NCBI GenBank assembly: GCA_950295325.1
Contig: OX485803.1
Location: forward strand, 42,671,554-42,735,553
Source of the DNA: Polytrichum commune
Taxonomy: Eukaryota > Streptophyta > Polytrichopsida > Polytrichales > Polytrichaceae
Direction of reading: 5' to 3'
DNA length: 64,000 nucleotides
The notes below the pieces were generated by a model. The model did not search any database. It was not told the DNA's origin and was given only the letters and a program-made list of their open reading frames with translations. Of the stretch, positions 35,671 through 48,595 are shown piece by piece (within the stretch, counting starts at the first letter, position 1; the number at the start of each line of letters is the position of its first letter). Both the position numbers and the translations under genes were made by a program.

Positions 35671-38600
35671 CAATTGCCTAGGACTCATAAGTTGCTAGTG
35701 CATAATTGGAAATTAAACCTTATGGCGGGACACCATTGTCCCAAATAAACCGGAGCCTTTTTGATGATGGGTTTTGTGGTTGTAAGTGATCGAAAATAAA
35801 AACCAACTTCAAATACCAAAGTGTGTACATGACGCCAAGATAATCTCAACGCCACTTTGACCACCTTCAATTGACCATTTTTGACTTGACACGGATTTTA
35901 GGATTTCACCAGTGGATTATGGGACACTGTGTGTCCAGCCATAAGGTTCAATTATTGACTCTCTTTTGAGGATAAAATACATGACGAGTCGCACATGAAA
36001 AAATTGTCAAAACACCTATTCGAGTTTGATCTTTAATACAATACCAATCCAACAAGAAATTTTCATGTGTGTCTCATTAATTGCTTCCAATGGGAATATT
36101 GGAATACGGAACGGCCTCCAATTGAAGTTAACATTTTTTTCCTATAAAAACTTTTGGTAGGCATATGATTCTCTCACAAGCTTCAATTATCTTGGTTCAT
36201 ATCAGAAAAGAAATAGAATTAAGTTTGTAGAGTGGTATATATCAATGAAACTTTTCAAAATTTTGTTTAACTTATGCAATTTTTGCAGTCCCACACCTCC
36301 ATTATGAAGTTGGCTTCTACATGAAAGTGGTTGATCGAAACAAATGTTGTTGATAGTGGATTGAAATGCCCTTGACATCAAGAATGTCATTGGATTGCAC
36401 CCGGGGATGATAAAATGTTAAGCTGAGCACATTGAAGTTGGCTATTAGTGTAGCTTTAAAGTAAATACAAAGAATGTTTGTGGTATAGAATGTAAATCTT
36501 GTCATGTACACTATTGGGTCATAGTAGTTCTCCAAAAAAGATTCCACAAAATGAGAAATAGTAAATTCATATGCATGTATTGTAATAGATTGATGGAATC
36601 CATAGATTGAATGTTTGTTGCAAAATGATAGTTTAGGATTACAACTTAAACAACACTTCCAGATTTATGTACTTCATGCGTACATATACAAATGTGACAT
36701 GGGGACACGTTCAAGTGCACATAAGTTCAAATAGTTGAAACTGATGAGCAATTTTTTTAATTCCAGATTTTAGGTCTACAATATTGTAAATTTTTTATGC
36801 ATCCATAAGTAGTCGATTAACGTAAAATATTTATATGTTCTAATCTGGTTTTTTAAAATTGAGATTAGATTACAAATACTTGAGATTCTTGAAGAATAAA
36901 TAAAAGGAAACAACGTTAAATACGACAAGAGTTTGATGTTGGGAAGATAACCTCCAAGCCAAACGTGTATGAGGATTCTTAACCCATCATGGTTTTACTC
37001 AAATGTGATATTTTGGGATGGTGATGAGGATGCAAATGACAACATTTTTTTCTCATAAACATTTGTGTGCATTGGCAATGAGTAGAATATGTCAGTATTT
37101 ATGGGAATCAAAATAAATCAATTGATTTATAAGGAACTATCATGTTCAATACACAAACGTGTTCAAATTCAATGTGCAACTAGTGAATGTTTTTCACATA
37201 GTGAACTCGTTGGAACACACAAAGTTCTTAGGGATTGTTTTATATCCAAATGACAATTTACAAAATAGGTAGAAAGTTGTAAGTAATTGTGTTAAAAAGA
37301 GATTTTTGCATATTATACATGGTGTATAGTCAACCCTAACTCCCTGTCCCAACACACAGTGCATGAGTGGATCTTCCCCAACCAATGCACTTGCCCTCCC
37401 CCTCCAACACCTTCTCCCTACAATTCATTGAATTTAGATACTGCCATGACAAGTTTCCAAATATAGCGATCCAACACAAACGGGACAAATACATCCCCCT
37501 CATGATTGACATCACCGCACATAGGTAATTACTCATCATCATCATCATCATCATCAATGTAGGGCAATGAGGTGGAAATTGTTAAAGACAATTCCAATAT
37601 TCTCTTTGCTCAAGTCAAACTCCCCCCATCATAATCAATACCCTTCAAAAACGACTATACACAACTGCCATTAGATCATTTTCCGGATTGATCCTCAACA
37701 AACGCCAACTTGAAACATAAAATGCACCCCTCACACTTACCCCCATAACTCCCAACCAAACCCAAACACTGGAAAAGTAGTTCCTAGATGTAGCCATTTA
37801 GACTCAGTTAAGGGAACTAGGATTTAAGTACATTTGGATTTATGCATGAATTTTGGACAATTCCAACTGCCAATACGACGTACACTAGATTGCAAAACTA
37901 CACTTGCACTAAACTTTAGTAGATTTAGAGGAAACACAAAAATTCCATCCATTTGTCCTTGGAGATCTAGATTGCACTAGAATCACATTTAAAATACATT
38001 CTCGTGCACTCAATTGGTCATCTCAAAACTTTGTTGTTTGATATTTTAAGCATGGTTACATGTTTAGGGTTTAGTAACAATTCAGAGTTCACGGAATAGG
38101 GTGGAGAGGATACATAATGATCAACAAGAGGTTTAATGAAAAACTAGTTGACCATATTATCTAGACCTAAACCCTAAATCCCGAACCTATTACTATTGGT
38201 GGAGTTCTAAGGAAGTTGGAACACCACTTGCGAGAATATAAAAGACAACATTGAGAAAGTTAATGAACCCATGATATCTCCCTCCTATGGTGAGAAGCTC
38301 TAAGAGCTTTACCTTGGTTAGGTGGGTTTCTTGTTCCTTAAGTCCTTTCTCAACCCACCTCGGTGCCAACTATTTCCACCCAATCCCCTCATAGATACAA
38401 TGCTTACACTCTAGATGATAATTTTACATATTTTGGAGCCAACGGCAATGTTGTGGGATTTAATGAAAGTCCATTAACTCTATGGTGATAGAAGAGGCCA
38501 CCAAATTATGGTGTGGTGTTAGAAAAGGGTACCAATGGTGTGGTGTTGGTGTTAGTTGAGTTATACATTTTAGTTTAACATGCATTCATTTGTGAGTTGA

Positions 38601-41600
38601 CTCCTAGCTAGTTTGTGATTTCTCTTAGCCATTAAGATTGTCAAAAGAATAAAGCCATGATAAAATCTTATGTTAGAAGTGCACTAGAAGTGATTCGAAC
38701 TGCATCTTATTGATACTCAAAGTGTGAGATCCGCGTACAAGTACAAAAGAGGTGAGAGAAGCCGATGTGCTTGTCACACATTTTCATACAATTTTCATCA
38801 TGATTTTGTTTAGCACAACATTGGCATCGGTAAATGTATGTTTTAAAAGACCCATTGTTACGTTGCGGTTGAGCTCAAGCATAGTTTCTTACCATGTAAT
38901 TCAACGTGTCCACCTAGAAATAGGCATGTCATTGTCCATCTATGTTGCCTCATGTTAATGTATGGTTTTACTTGGGTGCAACAATATTACCTCCCAGTTA
39001 ATGTAACAATGCTTGTGTTTCATAATTGCAGTGTTACACTAAAATAGTGTGTTGTATTTCTTTGTTTGTTCCCTAAATGTTCTTCATGATAAAGAACTAT
39101 GTGGGAATGCATTACAATACCCTCAAAGTTCATTGACATGATGGTGGGTGTCTCACATATTGAACTTGAATGTCATCTTTGGAGCATGTTTGCTTTGGGT
39201 TGTTGCCCAAATTGCTACACATAGCTTATTCTTACTAGGAGCAACACCCATGGGCAATGGTTATCTTTGACGGGTCCTCCTTCATTTCATCTGATGTGTG
39301 TGTGTGTGTTGTTGTTGTTGTTGTTGTTTTTTTTGTTTTTTTTTGTTTTTTTTTGCCTTTAAATGGGACCCCGGGGGATGGATTCTTCATACCATGTGTG
39401 CACTAACGTGAGTGTCAAAAGGGTTGTAATTTGAGGCATTAGTGTACGTAGTATATGTAAGGGAGGGGTATTATTTCTCTCTAGTGCGTAGAGTTAAGAA
39501 TACTATTAAGAATTTTGAGTTGAAGGTAGATGTACAAAAAGGAGCCCTAAGATTTAGACGAAAATTTGACAATAGATATGCTAGTTTTATCCAATTACCT
39601 TATTTCATCCAAATGTCATGTGTTTTAGGGTCAGATTATTATGAGTTATATCCTATGAATAAAAACAATGTTCAATGATTTTCTCATTGGAAAGTGAAAG
39701 TGGATTATATGTAGAAAGACAAAGTTTATTCCATAATTTATATTTTGTGTATGTAGTGGAGGTAATTATCTCATTTAAAATGGAGCAACTTAGTATAAAC
39801 ACATGTCCATTTTCTAGGCTACTGTTAGTGCGCATACATTTAATTTTCTCTATAAATTTCTCATATACAGGGGATTTTAATTCATAGTCACCCATGCACG
39901 TCATTTAGAATTCCATTGAAGAGTCTACCCCCGGGGAATGTGACGGACAACATCAAAAACTACCCTTCAAATGATGGGTTGAGAAAATCCTTATCTTTCA
40001 CACAAAATTGAAGATCAAATCACGTTCTTTCAAGTATAAGTGTAGAGAAGTTTGAACTTCTTACAATATCTAGTCCAAACTAAAAACACTCCGATTCTTC
40101 ATGTTTGCGCGATAACTAAAATACAACTCTCCAATCCATATTCTCTACCTATATGCCAAACAATGATGCTTACAACAAAGCATGCAAAGTGTCCAACTTC
40201 AGTGTAACTCGCACATGGTTTTTGATAGCATTGTGTATTAAAAATCCCCTTTCACAAATTGCAATACTTGAGGGAATGACAAGTATATTTCGGAAAAGTT
40301 TTCTAAAATGTGGCCAATTGGTATACTACTTGTTGATGCCCCCACAAAATTGTCATGTGTCATACAATGAGTTACTTTCACATTCATGCCTCAATGTTTC
40401 TACAAACTGAAGCAACTCAACTCTACTTGAATTGCTTTCAATTGCTGTTAATCCAAATTTTATGATCAATCTCTCCAACCATTACTCTAACATAGTTATA
40501 TGAACTTCTTCATCACTCGGATAGTCTTAGTGACCTTCTACGAGGATCAAATTCATCTTGGCATCACTCTTCTTCAAAACAAGTTGAAATCCAATGGGAC
40601 TTGCACCTATCTCTTCTTGAAGTATATAAGATTCACCAAGCCAAGTGGGAGACCCAGATGATGAAGTGACGTGGTAGTTTAGAACACTCTCCCGGCAAGA
40701 GATGACCCCTTGGGTCACTGGGGGCAATAAAGGGTTATTTCTTGGTTAGAAACAATGGTTGGGTGGTTGAGCCACTTGATCTCACATAAGGTATGAATGG
40801 GCTGTTCGGTTTTTGTTTTCTTGTTCACCAATTTGTATTGGTCAAACTGTGTCTTGGAATTTGTGTTGCATATTAAATATTGTGTGTAGAATAGTTAATG
40901 GAATTTAAGGACACGTGTTGCCTAAGATTCACATAATCACACACTCCATTCACATGTAGATGTTCCATTAAGAAAATAAACCAATTAACACTTGCAACTG
41001 TTAATCAATGATAAAACATATCATGAGCTAAGAGATGTTTATTCAAGGTCTTCCCGGTTTCCATTCCATGTACATAACATTGCTTAGGTTATAGCATGTG
41101 GCCCCTATTCAATTCGGGGAAGAATACTAGAACCCCGTGAATCTTATAGACATTATTCTACCATTTGGAGATAGAATCCATATGTGACGATGGATTGTGG
41201 TAGGGGGAACCAACAAACATGTATACCAGTTGAATTGCTTTGATTTTTTATAATTGAGAAATTGTGTTGTTTGGTGATTGAAGGAGGAGTGGTCCAACTC
41301 CTAGTTTGCCTCAGGCTTAGTATTATTTTTTAAAGGATGGCCAAGCATGAGTGAGGTATAGTGCTCTCAAAATTCCCAAAATTCCCGGACACTTGGGTGC
41401 AACATTCTAGTGATGAGTAATGTTATGTTGGATGTCATTTTTTCTATAAGCATTGAAAATATGCACATTGTATTTGGATGGCAGGACATGACATTATACA
41501 ACTCCTTGACCACACTTTGTGGGACCAAATATCTGGTGAGAATAATTCTCCTTTAATTCCAAGATTCCCCGTTTATGGGGAACATGCAGATTGTGTACTA

Positions 41601-41787
41601 TGGAGTTTATGACAAACAACCATGAATTTAGGGTTTTTATTAATTGCAATCTTTTTCTTTGGAAAAAGACCATTATCTAGCTGCTTAGAAATAATTTGGA
41701 ATAAAGGCGCATTCACACTACTATACTAAAAAGACAATATGTGATTAAACATGATCATTATTTAGACCAACCATTACAATGTCCAAC
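35671..41787. other. Long AT-rich intergenic stretch, no gene recognised
   Basis: Contains simple repeats (ATC run at 37527-37555, GTT and poly-T runs at 39300-39353) and short chance frames. The minus frame at 40527-40727 (MPPVTQGVISCRES...) looks somewhat protein-like but I cannot assign it. A weak match to 20330-20690 lies at 38900-39130. Confidence 0.45.
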
Positions 41788-42263
41788 ATAGAATTTTGGA
41801 CATAATCGGTCGAGATCCCAATGTTTCCAAATCCCATTGATTACATGTTGACATCTTCTTGGTTATTATTATTATTATTATTATGATGATGAATTTGAGG
41901 TATATTCTCTACATTCCTCTAATATGATTGGTAATTTTCTTGAGGTCTTAAACTCAACCAGTTCATTTGTAACTACACGAAATAAGATATTTAATGTCAT
42001 ATGGTATTTTATGTCACTATGGTAACATTTCCAAATGACACCGCTTATGAACAAGTGAACAAATATTGTCATGGATGATGGATGAGTTCATCCCATTGGC
42101 TGAAACCCTAGCTACCTTCTCTTGTCAACAACTTGCGATGACTTGCGATGAAATATTGTTATGGAAATTTGGATGGAAAAACACTTAGTGAGGGTTAGTG
42201 AGTGACGATAATTGCAATGTTGTCCATCTATAATCCCCCCCCCAAAAAAAAATTTATATATAC

Positions 42264-42302
<39 letters not shown>

Positions 42303-42464
42303 TATACATACATACATACATACAACGAATGACAAATAATGTTGGGTAACATTTAGTGTTGGGGGCACTCCATGGTGGTTTACAATTAGTATTGAGCAAG
42401 ATTATTAGTAGAATTGGTGACAAGAAATATTATATTTAGTGTAGCAATCAGTTCTCCCTGTTCA
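41788..42464. repeat. Dispersed repeat R1, copy 3, broken by a CACTA-like MITE
   Basis: R1 blocks ACATAATCGGTCGAGATCCC, TTTCCAAATCCCATTGATTA, GTTGACATCTTCTTGG, CCTCTAATATGATTGGTAATT and CAGTTCATTTGTAAC precede 41975. The R1 ending CAGTTCTCCCTGTTCA resumes at 42449. The element at 41976-42441 separates them, and the next one starts at 42465. A TTA/TTATTA microsatellite lies at 41863-41884. Confidence 0.65.
41976..42441. mobile_element. CACTA-like MITE, copy 3, nested in repeat R1
   Basis: The left end CACGAAATAAGATATT pairs with the reverse complement of the right end (CACTAAATATAATATT). TA flanks both ends (41974-41975, 42442-42443). The interior matches the copy at 5119-5465. A TA/CA microsatellite (42256-42324) accounts for most of its extra length. 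Removing the element restores a continuous R1 sequence, supporting the boundaries. Confidence 0.8.
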
Positions 42465-42964
42465 GGGCCACTTCACATATGAGACTGAGAGCCCGTGACC
42501 AATACACTTCAAGTACTCTCAATGCTGAAAAAGGCGGAGCCGGTCCAAGTTCGCTTCACACTATGCTTGAGGGACCAACGGAGTATGTGAATGCAAGATG
42601 GATGTAAAATCTACATGGATTCCTACATGACATCGAATGGATCATGCTCCATGGTCACTCGGACTATTTTCAAAAACCACCTCTTGAAGGTAGGCCTAAC
42701 ACAAAACCGGAAGACTATGGCACTCCGAACACTCACAACCGTTGATTTCTTCTATTTAATCATGAGTGAGGACCAACATGAATAGAAATTCATTGAAATA
42801 GCATTTGGTTGAGGGCCCAGTTACATACGGCTTCACACTAGCACTTGAGGGCACGTGACTACACTACATGATTTTGGAGGTGTCTTGGGACGGCCTTTGG
42901 ACACTTTCTTTTGGGCTCTCACAATTTCACGGTCACGACTCTTGGCTCATGTGTGAAGTGGCTC
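42465..42964. mobile_element. MITE family 1, copy B, with TCA duplication
   Basis: The ends GGGCCACTTCACATATGAG and CTCATGTGTGAAGTGGCTC form the family TIR. TCA flanks both sides exactly (42462-42464, 42965-42967), so this copy defines a 3-bp target duplication for the family. At 500 bp it is non-coding and collinear with copies A, C and E. Confidence 0.9.
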
Positions 42965-42982
42965 TCATCGATTCGGTGGAAC

Positions 42983-43011
42983 AGAAGAAGAAGAAGAAGA
43001 AGAAGAAGAAG
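42983..43011. repeat. (GAA)n microsatellite
   Basis: About 29 bases of AAG repeat just right of MITE 1 copy B. Confidence 0.95.
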
Positions 43012-44152
43012 TCCGGTCTCCGAAGGAGGCCGGAGTGAATAAAGTGTCTGTTCGTAGAACACCCTGGGCCATGCCTTACGGCATTGGCTTTAGATGTAAA
43101 ACTACTTTGCCCTTTTCAGGACGTAGACACTATTGGGTGGAACACATACTACTAATCACTGACCTAGAGTTTATTTTTAGTGGCAAGTCGAGACATAATT
43201 CACCATGGAAGTCAAAAATTTCAAACGTGGCCACCATAATTTTGGCAAACCCGCAATTAGGTTGTAAGTGGACTTACATGAGAATCTCGAGGTCGTAAGA
43301 AGTTCACGTGTTGCCAAATGGAATGAAAGGGCTCGTTTACTTGGAATATAAGCTAGCTACGGACGTAATGGATGAACGGGCATGAAATTAGGGGATTCCA
43401 ATCAATTTGTACCCCGAACCAAAACAAAGCAAAAAACAAATGGGATTCTTATAAAAGCCTTTTCATAGAACGAGCGTAATAGAAGCATCACAAAACATTC
43501 TGAGGGGTGCCTTTGGCCGCTCGATTGTGAGGAGAGGCCATTGGAGGAGGAGCGAGGTGCGTGTCAAGATTAGGCAACGTGCACACTTTGGTATTTAGGG
43601 TTTGACCGACCCAATACACATTTATAGCCGGCCGGCCGATGGAAAGACATTGCATCCGAATTTTTTATTCATCACCAATCATTGGACTCCTTAAAGATAT
43701 AATACGTTTTATATTAGTGAATTTTAGAATTCTCGAGAGTCTACCATTGAAAGTGTATTTTATAATCTTAGTACTACTAAGTTAGTCGCATCTTCAAGCG
43801 ATCGACAACCTATTGATAGAGAGCTATGTTATATGTTCCGTGCATTGACTATGTGTATATGCTTACAATATACCCGGCAACGTGAAAGTTTGGGCCTTCA
43901 ACCACATTGTAAACTCATCCTCGTGAATTAGAATCACGCATGTAGTACGGCACATGATTTTGGCTGGGATTTATACTATGTTTAAGTGCACCTTTGCTAG
44001 TACTGTTCTTGGTGTTTGTGGAGGAATGCAAAAATGCAAAATGGTGTTCATAAAACAATTGGTCAATGTTTTTATAACTAGGATTTTGTTATGAGCTTTT
44101 GGGATAACTTACTTCCAACTTCCTAAGTGCCTAAGTGACCAATTTGTGTCTC
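43012..44152. other. Intergenic DNA, no gene recognised
   Basis: Starts with a CCGGTCTCCGAAGGAGGCCGG imperfect palindrome near 43013. The frame at 43035-43298 has no family resemblance. A GCCGGCCGGCC run lies near 43627. Confidence 0.5.
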
Positions 44153-44155
44153 TTA

Positions 44156-44634
44156 CGGCCGCTCCGTACTATGGCTGAAGGTCAAGAGGCCATCGATTTC
44201 CACCAATTCGATTGCAAGAAATCAAGAATGCAACCTCTTGACCCTTCACACTAGAGGCCAACGTTCAAAGGTTGTCACTCTCCAAAATGCCTACATGGCA
44301 GTTGTTTTTGACCAAGGCGATGAACTCTTGAAGGAAGTTTGGGTTGGACAAGAATGGAAACCCAAACTATGGCCAAGAGGTTGTCGACATAAAACTAACA
44401 AGATCTTGGCCGTTAGATTGGAGGGGTTGTTTTGGGCAAGGAGTAAAGTGGGATGCTCCTTCTTCCTTTGGAATTTGGGCTTGCCCTTTGTAGGCTTCAC
44501 ACTATGCCCGGTTGAAGGCTCCAATTCCTATATTTTATTGGCTATTTTCAGCCCATTTCTTTGGACTCTCAACAAAATTTGGCCATTCAATCCCACGGCC
44601 TCTTGACTTGGACGGCAATAGTGTGAAGCAACCC
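44156..44634. mobile_element. GGCCGCT-ended TIR element, 479 bp, TTA duplication
   Basis: The left end (CGGCCGCTCCGTACTATGGC) and the reverse complement of the right end (GGGTTGCTTCACACTATTGC) form imperfect TIRs that converge on a shared GTCAAGAGGCC. TTA flanks both ends (44153-44155, 44635-44637). The ends resemble those of the 1.93-kb element at 53830. The 122-codon frame at 44238-44606 inside has no family resemblance and is taken as chance. Confidence 0.7.
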
Positions 44635-44637
44635 TTA

Positions 44638-47153
44638 TTTAAGTTTGGCAAGCCAGTTGGGGTTCAAGGGTAACACTAATGTAATTTGAGGTCAAGGAGA
44701 TTGGTAGGAAAGTGGTGTCACAATAATGTCACTTCTTATTTGCCATATTTTAGATTTGGAGTCTAGTGTAAATCATTGGGTCCAAATTTTTGCTCCCGAC
44801 AAACAAGATTTCTTGACTCACAATTTATTAAGGTCATGGACATTAATGTTAAGCAACTATAGGATATCATGGATGGTAAGTGGGGGCAACTCTTAACAAC
44901 ATCACAAACAAAATTGAGCCTCCAAGAGTGCACTTTATTATTTTTAATGTTCATATATGGGGAATTATTTTTACATTTAGAGATGTCAAACAGGCTCAAG
45001 GCAGGGGGTGGGGACTAATCACTTCTACAACTTTGTCCTAAACATGCATTTTAATAGAGTAGAATATAATGACTTGCATTTATTCTCCGAAGAGGCCATT
45101 CATATCAGAGTTTAATTTCTTAGATAGGCTAGCTTTGACAAATATATGTTCAAACATGTATGATCATATTTGTGGCATCAACCACTATTTTAAAAATTAT
45201 CTCTATTCTAAAGAGCCAACATAGAATCTAAATCTTCTTGCAAACAACAATGATGGACCATTCCGTATAAAGAGGTGTAGAATATCAATATGTAAGTTGT
45301 TGAAATGCTCAAAAAATGGAAACCTATATTTTTTTGAAAAATACAAGAAGACCAACCCTCACATGCATCCATAAGAACTAACACCATCCATGTAAGGTTA
45401 GTAGTCATATGCAAGGTGAATATCAAACTAAGGTCAATTGTTATCCATGTCACTTACAAGTAGGTAAATATCATTGGGTGGAATAACACATTGCATATTC
45501 CATCTTCTTTGATAGCATACTCTATATTCTTACATCTTCAATCACATTGTGTTCAACCCATGTACATGGGAAGATGCCATGATTTGGCTCCATATGTCCA
45601 TATTTCCATTACAACATTTGCTACTCAATATTTCTTATGAGACTCACACATGAGCACCGCAAAACACACACACACACCAAAACAAAACAAAAAAAGTCAT
45701 CAAAACTCCAAAGCTCGTGTATTTAATGTGATGATTGAGAGTTACTTAGGGTTGGAGAATACCACATTGAGGATTGATCCCCGTGAGGTTTTCATCCATG
45801 ATGAAAGGCATTCCCTAGTCTCTTAGATCCTCGTAGCTTAGAGAGTGATCAAACCTTCTTATTGTTTTAAAATATAGATTTTTAACTTCTAGGTCTCAAC
45901 CGATACACCATTTATGGTATTTAGTGTCTCATACACTATTTGTGAAGGATCTAAACTAGGTGCTTAGAAGTCTCAACGTGTCACGTCCATTATTTGTCAA
46001 CATAAGTAACCTTTTCAAGTGAAATCTAATTTACGTTATGACATTTAGCGTAACACATTGGTACTCTTGAGATGATCGTTTCATGTTTTACAATGCGAGA
46101 GGAAGACATCATTGAGCATATCGATGGCAAGTGCCATGTGTTTACATTTTAAGTGCACAAGAGGAAGATATTCTTGATCATGTCAATGTCAAGTGTCATT
46201 TGTGTAAAGATTTAGTCAACTTTGCAGGCCATTCTATAACATGGGCATACACCTCATAACATTATTGAACATACCTATGCCAAGATATTAGCGAGCACAT
46301 TTGAATATTGAGTGTCATGGGGTAACACTAATGATGAAGTTGTTGAGTTTTTGTGTAACCTATCACATGCCTCAACATAGGGTAAGTGGCACTAATTACA
46401 AACCTGACACTACATGCCATAAACAACGTAGATAGGAATTCATGAAGCCTCTAAGGTAGAAATACCATAACCCGTGAAAATAAGGTGATTTGCATTGAAG
46501 ATATGGTCTGACAATCATGAGATAATTTTCCAAGATAGACAATAAGGATTCATGAAGAATGCAAGTTGTTTTATATTTTTTCTGTCTTGTACAAAAAATG
46601 CTACAAATTTTCAAAGTGAAAAGTTGTCAAACCCCCTACTCGTTCACTAGATTCTTCCTACACCAAACATGGTAATCCGCATTTCCATACAAGACATCGC
46701 CTAAATCGGTTACCTCATGAGTACATTAACACTTGACTCCCATTGGCTACACTAAGTGTGCACGCATTGAAGTTGCCGCTGAGCCATGATCCGTTTTAGA
46801 AACGACACTTCACCATTATGACGGCGATCTAGTGCACAGCTAGAGGGTGGTTAACTGCTTATGGTATTTCTACCTTAGTCTTTGTGTGAGAGAGAGACTC
46901 GACCACCCTTGGTATGGTCCTTCTTAGCAAAGGAGGACTCTTTTTGTTGATATCTCATGTATAATTATCTCTTGTGTGTTAGAACATGGAGTTACGTTTT
47001 GAGAGCTTGGACAAGCTTGTTTAGGTCGAATTTCATTCCCTTGAAAGTAAAACACTTCCGAGAACTTGCAAGAATAGTTGTAGTCTAGGTTTGCAAAAAT
47101 GATTTGTTTCAAGAGTCTCCATTAGACTCTAGATCTCGTTGCATGCTATCTTT
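44638..47153. other. AT-rich intergenic DNA, no gene recognised
   Basis: Contains a CA microsatellite near 45665 and short chance frames only. Confidence 0.5.
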
Positions 47154-47168
47154 ATAGAACGAGAGATG

Positions 47169-47579
47169 GTGGGTAACATTGGATCATTTGGAAACAAAGA
47201 AACGGCATCATTTTCAACTCCTTTTTTATTGGTTGGTGGAGAAACCCCATCATATCGCATGGGATACTCTCCTCAATTATGGCATGATTGAGTGGCAACG
47301 GGCTCTCCTTAGGTTCTCAAAAACCTTGAGAAAGCTCATGATGTGACTTATAATAATGTTTTGAAAGTGTTTGATAATGTTTGGGATATTAAAGGCCTTA
47401 TTGCTACTAGGAGTAATTTAGTGATGACCTGGAAGGTTAGGCTGACGATGGGCATTAGCACTTGATACCCCACAGGTCAGTGGTTTAGGGTTTTTCCATG
47501 TGGTGGGTTTTGTTTTTGGTTCCCTCTTTGCAATTGATTCTTTTCAATTTGCAACAAAAAAAAGAAAAGAAAAAGAAAC
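47169..47579 (+). mobile_element. 5'-truncated LINE with poly-A tail and 15-bp target duplication
   Basis: Frame-broken translation from 47177 gives HWIIWKQRNGIIFN and, after a frameshift, WDTLLNYGMIEWQRALL. These resemble the extreme C-terminus of plant LINE reverse transcriptase proteins (zf-RVT tail). About 170 bases of 3' UTR-like sequence follow, then an A-rich tail (47555-47579). ATAGAACGAGAGATG at 47154-47168 recurs with one mismatch at 47580-47594, the expected LINE target-site duplication. The catalytic domains are absent, so it is dead on arrival. Confidence 0.85.
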
Positions 47580-47594
47580 ATAGAACTAGAGATG

Positions 47595-48159
47595 CACATG
47601 TTTAACAATGCTTGGCAATAGTATCACATTGTATGATTGTCTAGTGGGTCTATTTGTCTTGAATTTGATGAATGGGATGGAAACAGAAGGTAGAGCCATA
47701 CTTTTGTCAAACTTTTGTAAAGTGTGTGTTCTCGTTCTTCACATGTTTATCCATATTTGGATGTTCAAGAAATGTGCTTGAATGCCTTCACAAGGGACCA
47801 ACAATAAGAAACTACTTGACTTCAATGTATGAAGAAATGGACTCTTCTACCCTGGTCAAACCTCTCATTGTTAGAAGATGATTTCTTTGTCTTTACTTGG
47901 ACATGTTATTGATATTAAATGTTGTACACTCTTCTATGACACATATTTGGAATATAATATTATGAATACAATAATTGACATTGTAACAATGGTGCCTCCA
48001 CCACTTTAGTGTAGGAGTTGGAGAGAATTGTGATGATAGCATTGGAGATGCCCTTAAAAGTGCCTTCAAATATGCCTCAAGCTATGTGCAAGTGGGCCTT
48101 GCATGGGACCCCATGTGTTCAAAAAGTTTAATGCACCAATCCAAGTGCCCATAAGGTAG
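47595..48159. other. AT-rich intergenic DNA, nothing recognised
   Basis: Short frame at 47672-47881 without family resemblance. Confidence 0.5.
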
Positions 48160-48440
48160 GTATAACCAAAACCAACACTATGATATGCGGGTCGAATTGG
48201 GTCCATTATCTTCAATGGACATATACATTGAATGGTATGAACAATGTGCTTAATTAGGTGTGGATCTAGGAATTGGACTACATCCTCAAAATTTGCGAAC
48301 CATTCTAGGGTTAATAGTAAAGAGATTTGGGAGGCGGTGGTCGGGGAGGGGGTGAATAAGATATTCATATGAGCTCCAAAGATTATGAGCAAAATTTCCT
48401 CCAATTGTGATTAAGATTTGCTAATCATCTCAAACTAATC
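48160..48440. repeat. Dispersed repeat R3, copy 4
   Basis: Resembles 16430-16820 in order: AATGGACATATACATTGAATGG, TTAGGTGTGGATCTAGG, CATTCTAGGGTTAATAGT, a G-rich run, then TATGAGCTCCAAAGATTATGAG and GATTTGCTAATCATCT. The 112-codon minus-strand frame here is not taken as a gene. Confidence 0.45.
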
Positions 48441-48595
48441 AGGTGGTTTCTATCCCAAGAGTTATAAGTATCCGTTTACCACAACTACTGGATGAAAGTC
48501 CTCAAATGTATGATGGAGGTACATACTATTAGTTTTACGTTTATGTACATTACAACCACTTCCATTCAAGTTACCGTGAATGGTTGTCGATGTCT

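Noticed and set aside
44238-44606. 122-codon frame inside the 479-bp TIR element
   Set aside because: No similarity to any transposase I know; the element is MITE-sized and the frame crosses into its TIR region.
48066-48404. 112-codon minus-strand frame with some similarity to frames at 14803 and 16396
   Set aside because: The similarity follows the dispersed DNA repeat R3; stops and frames differ between copies.
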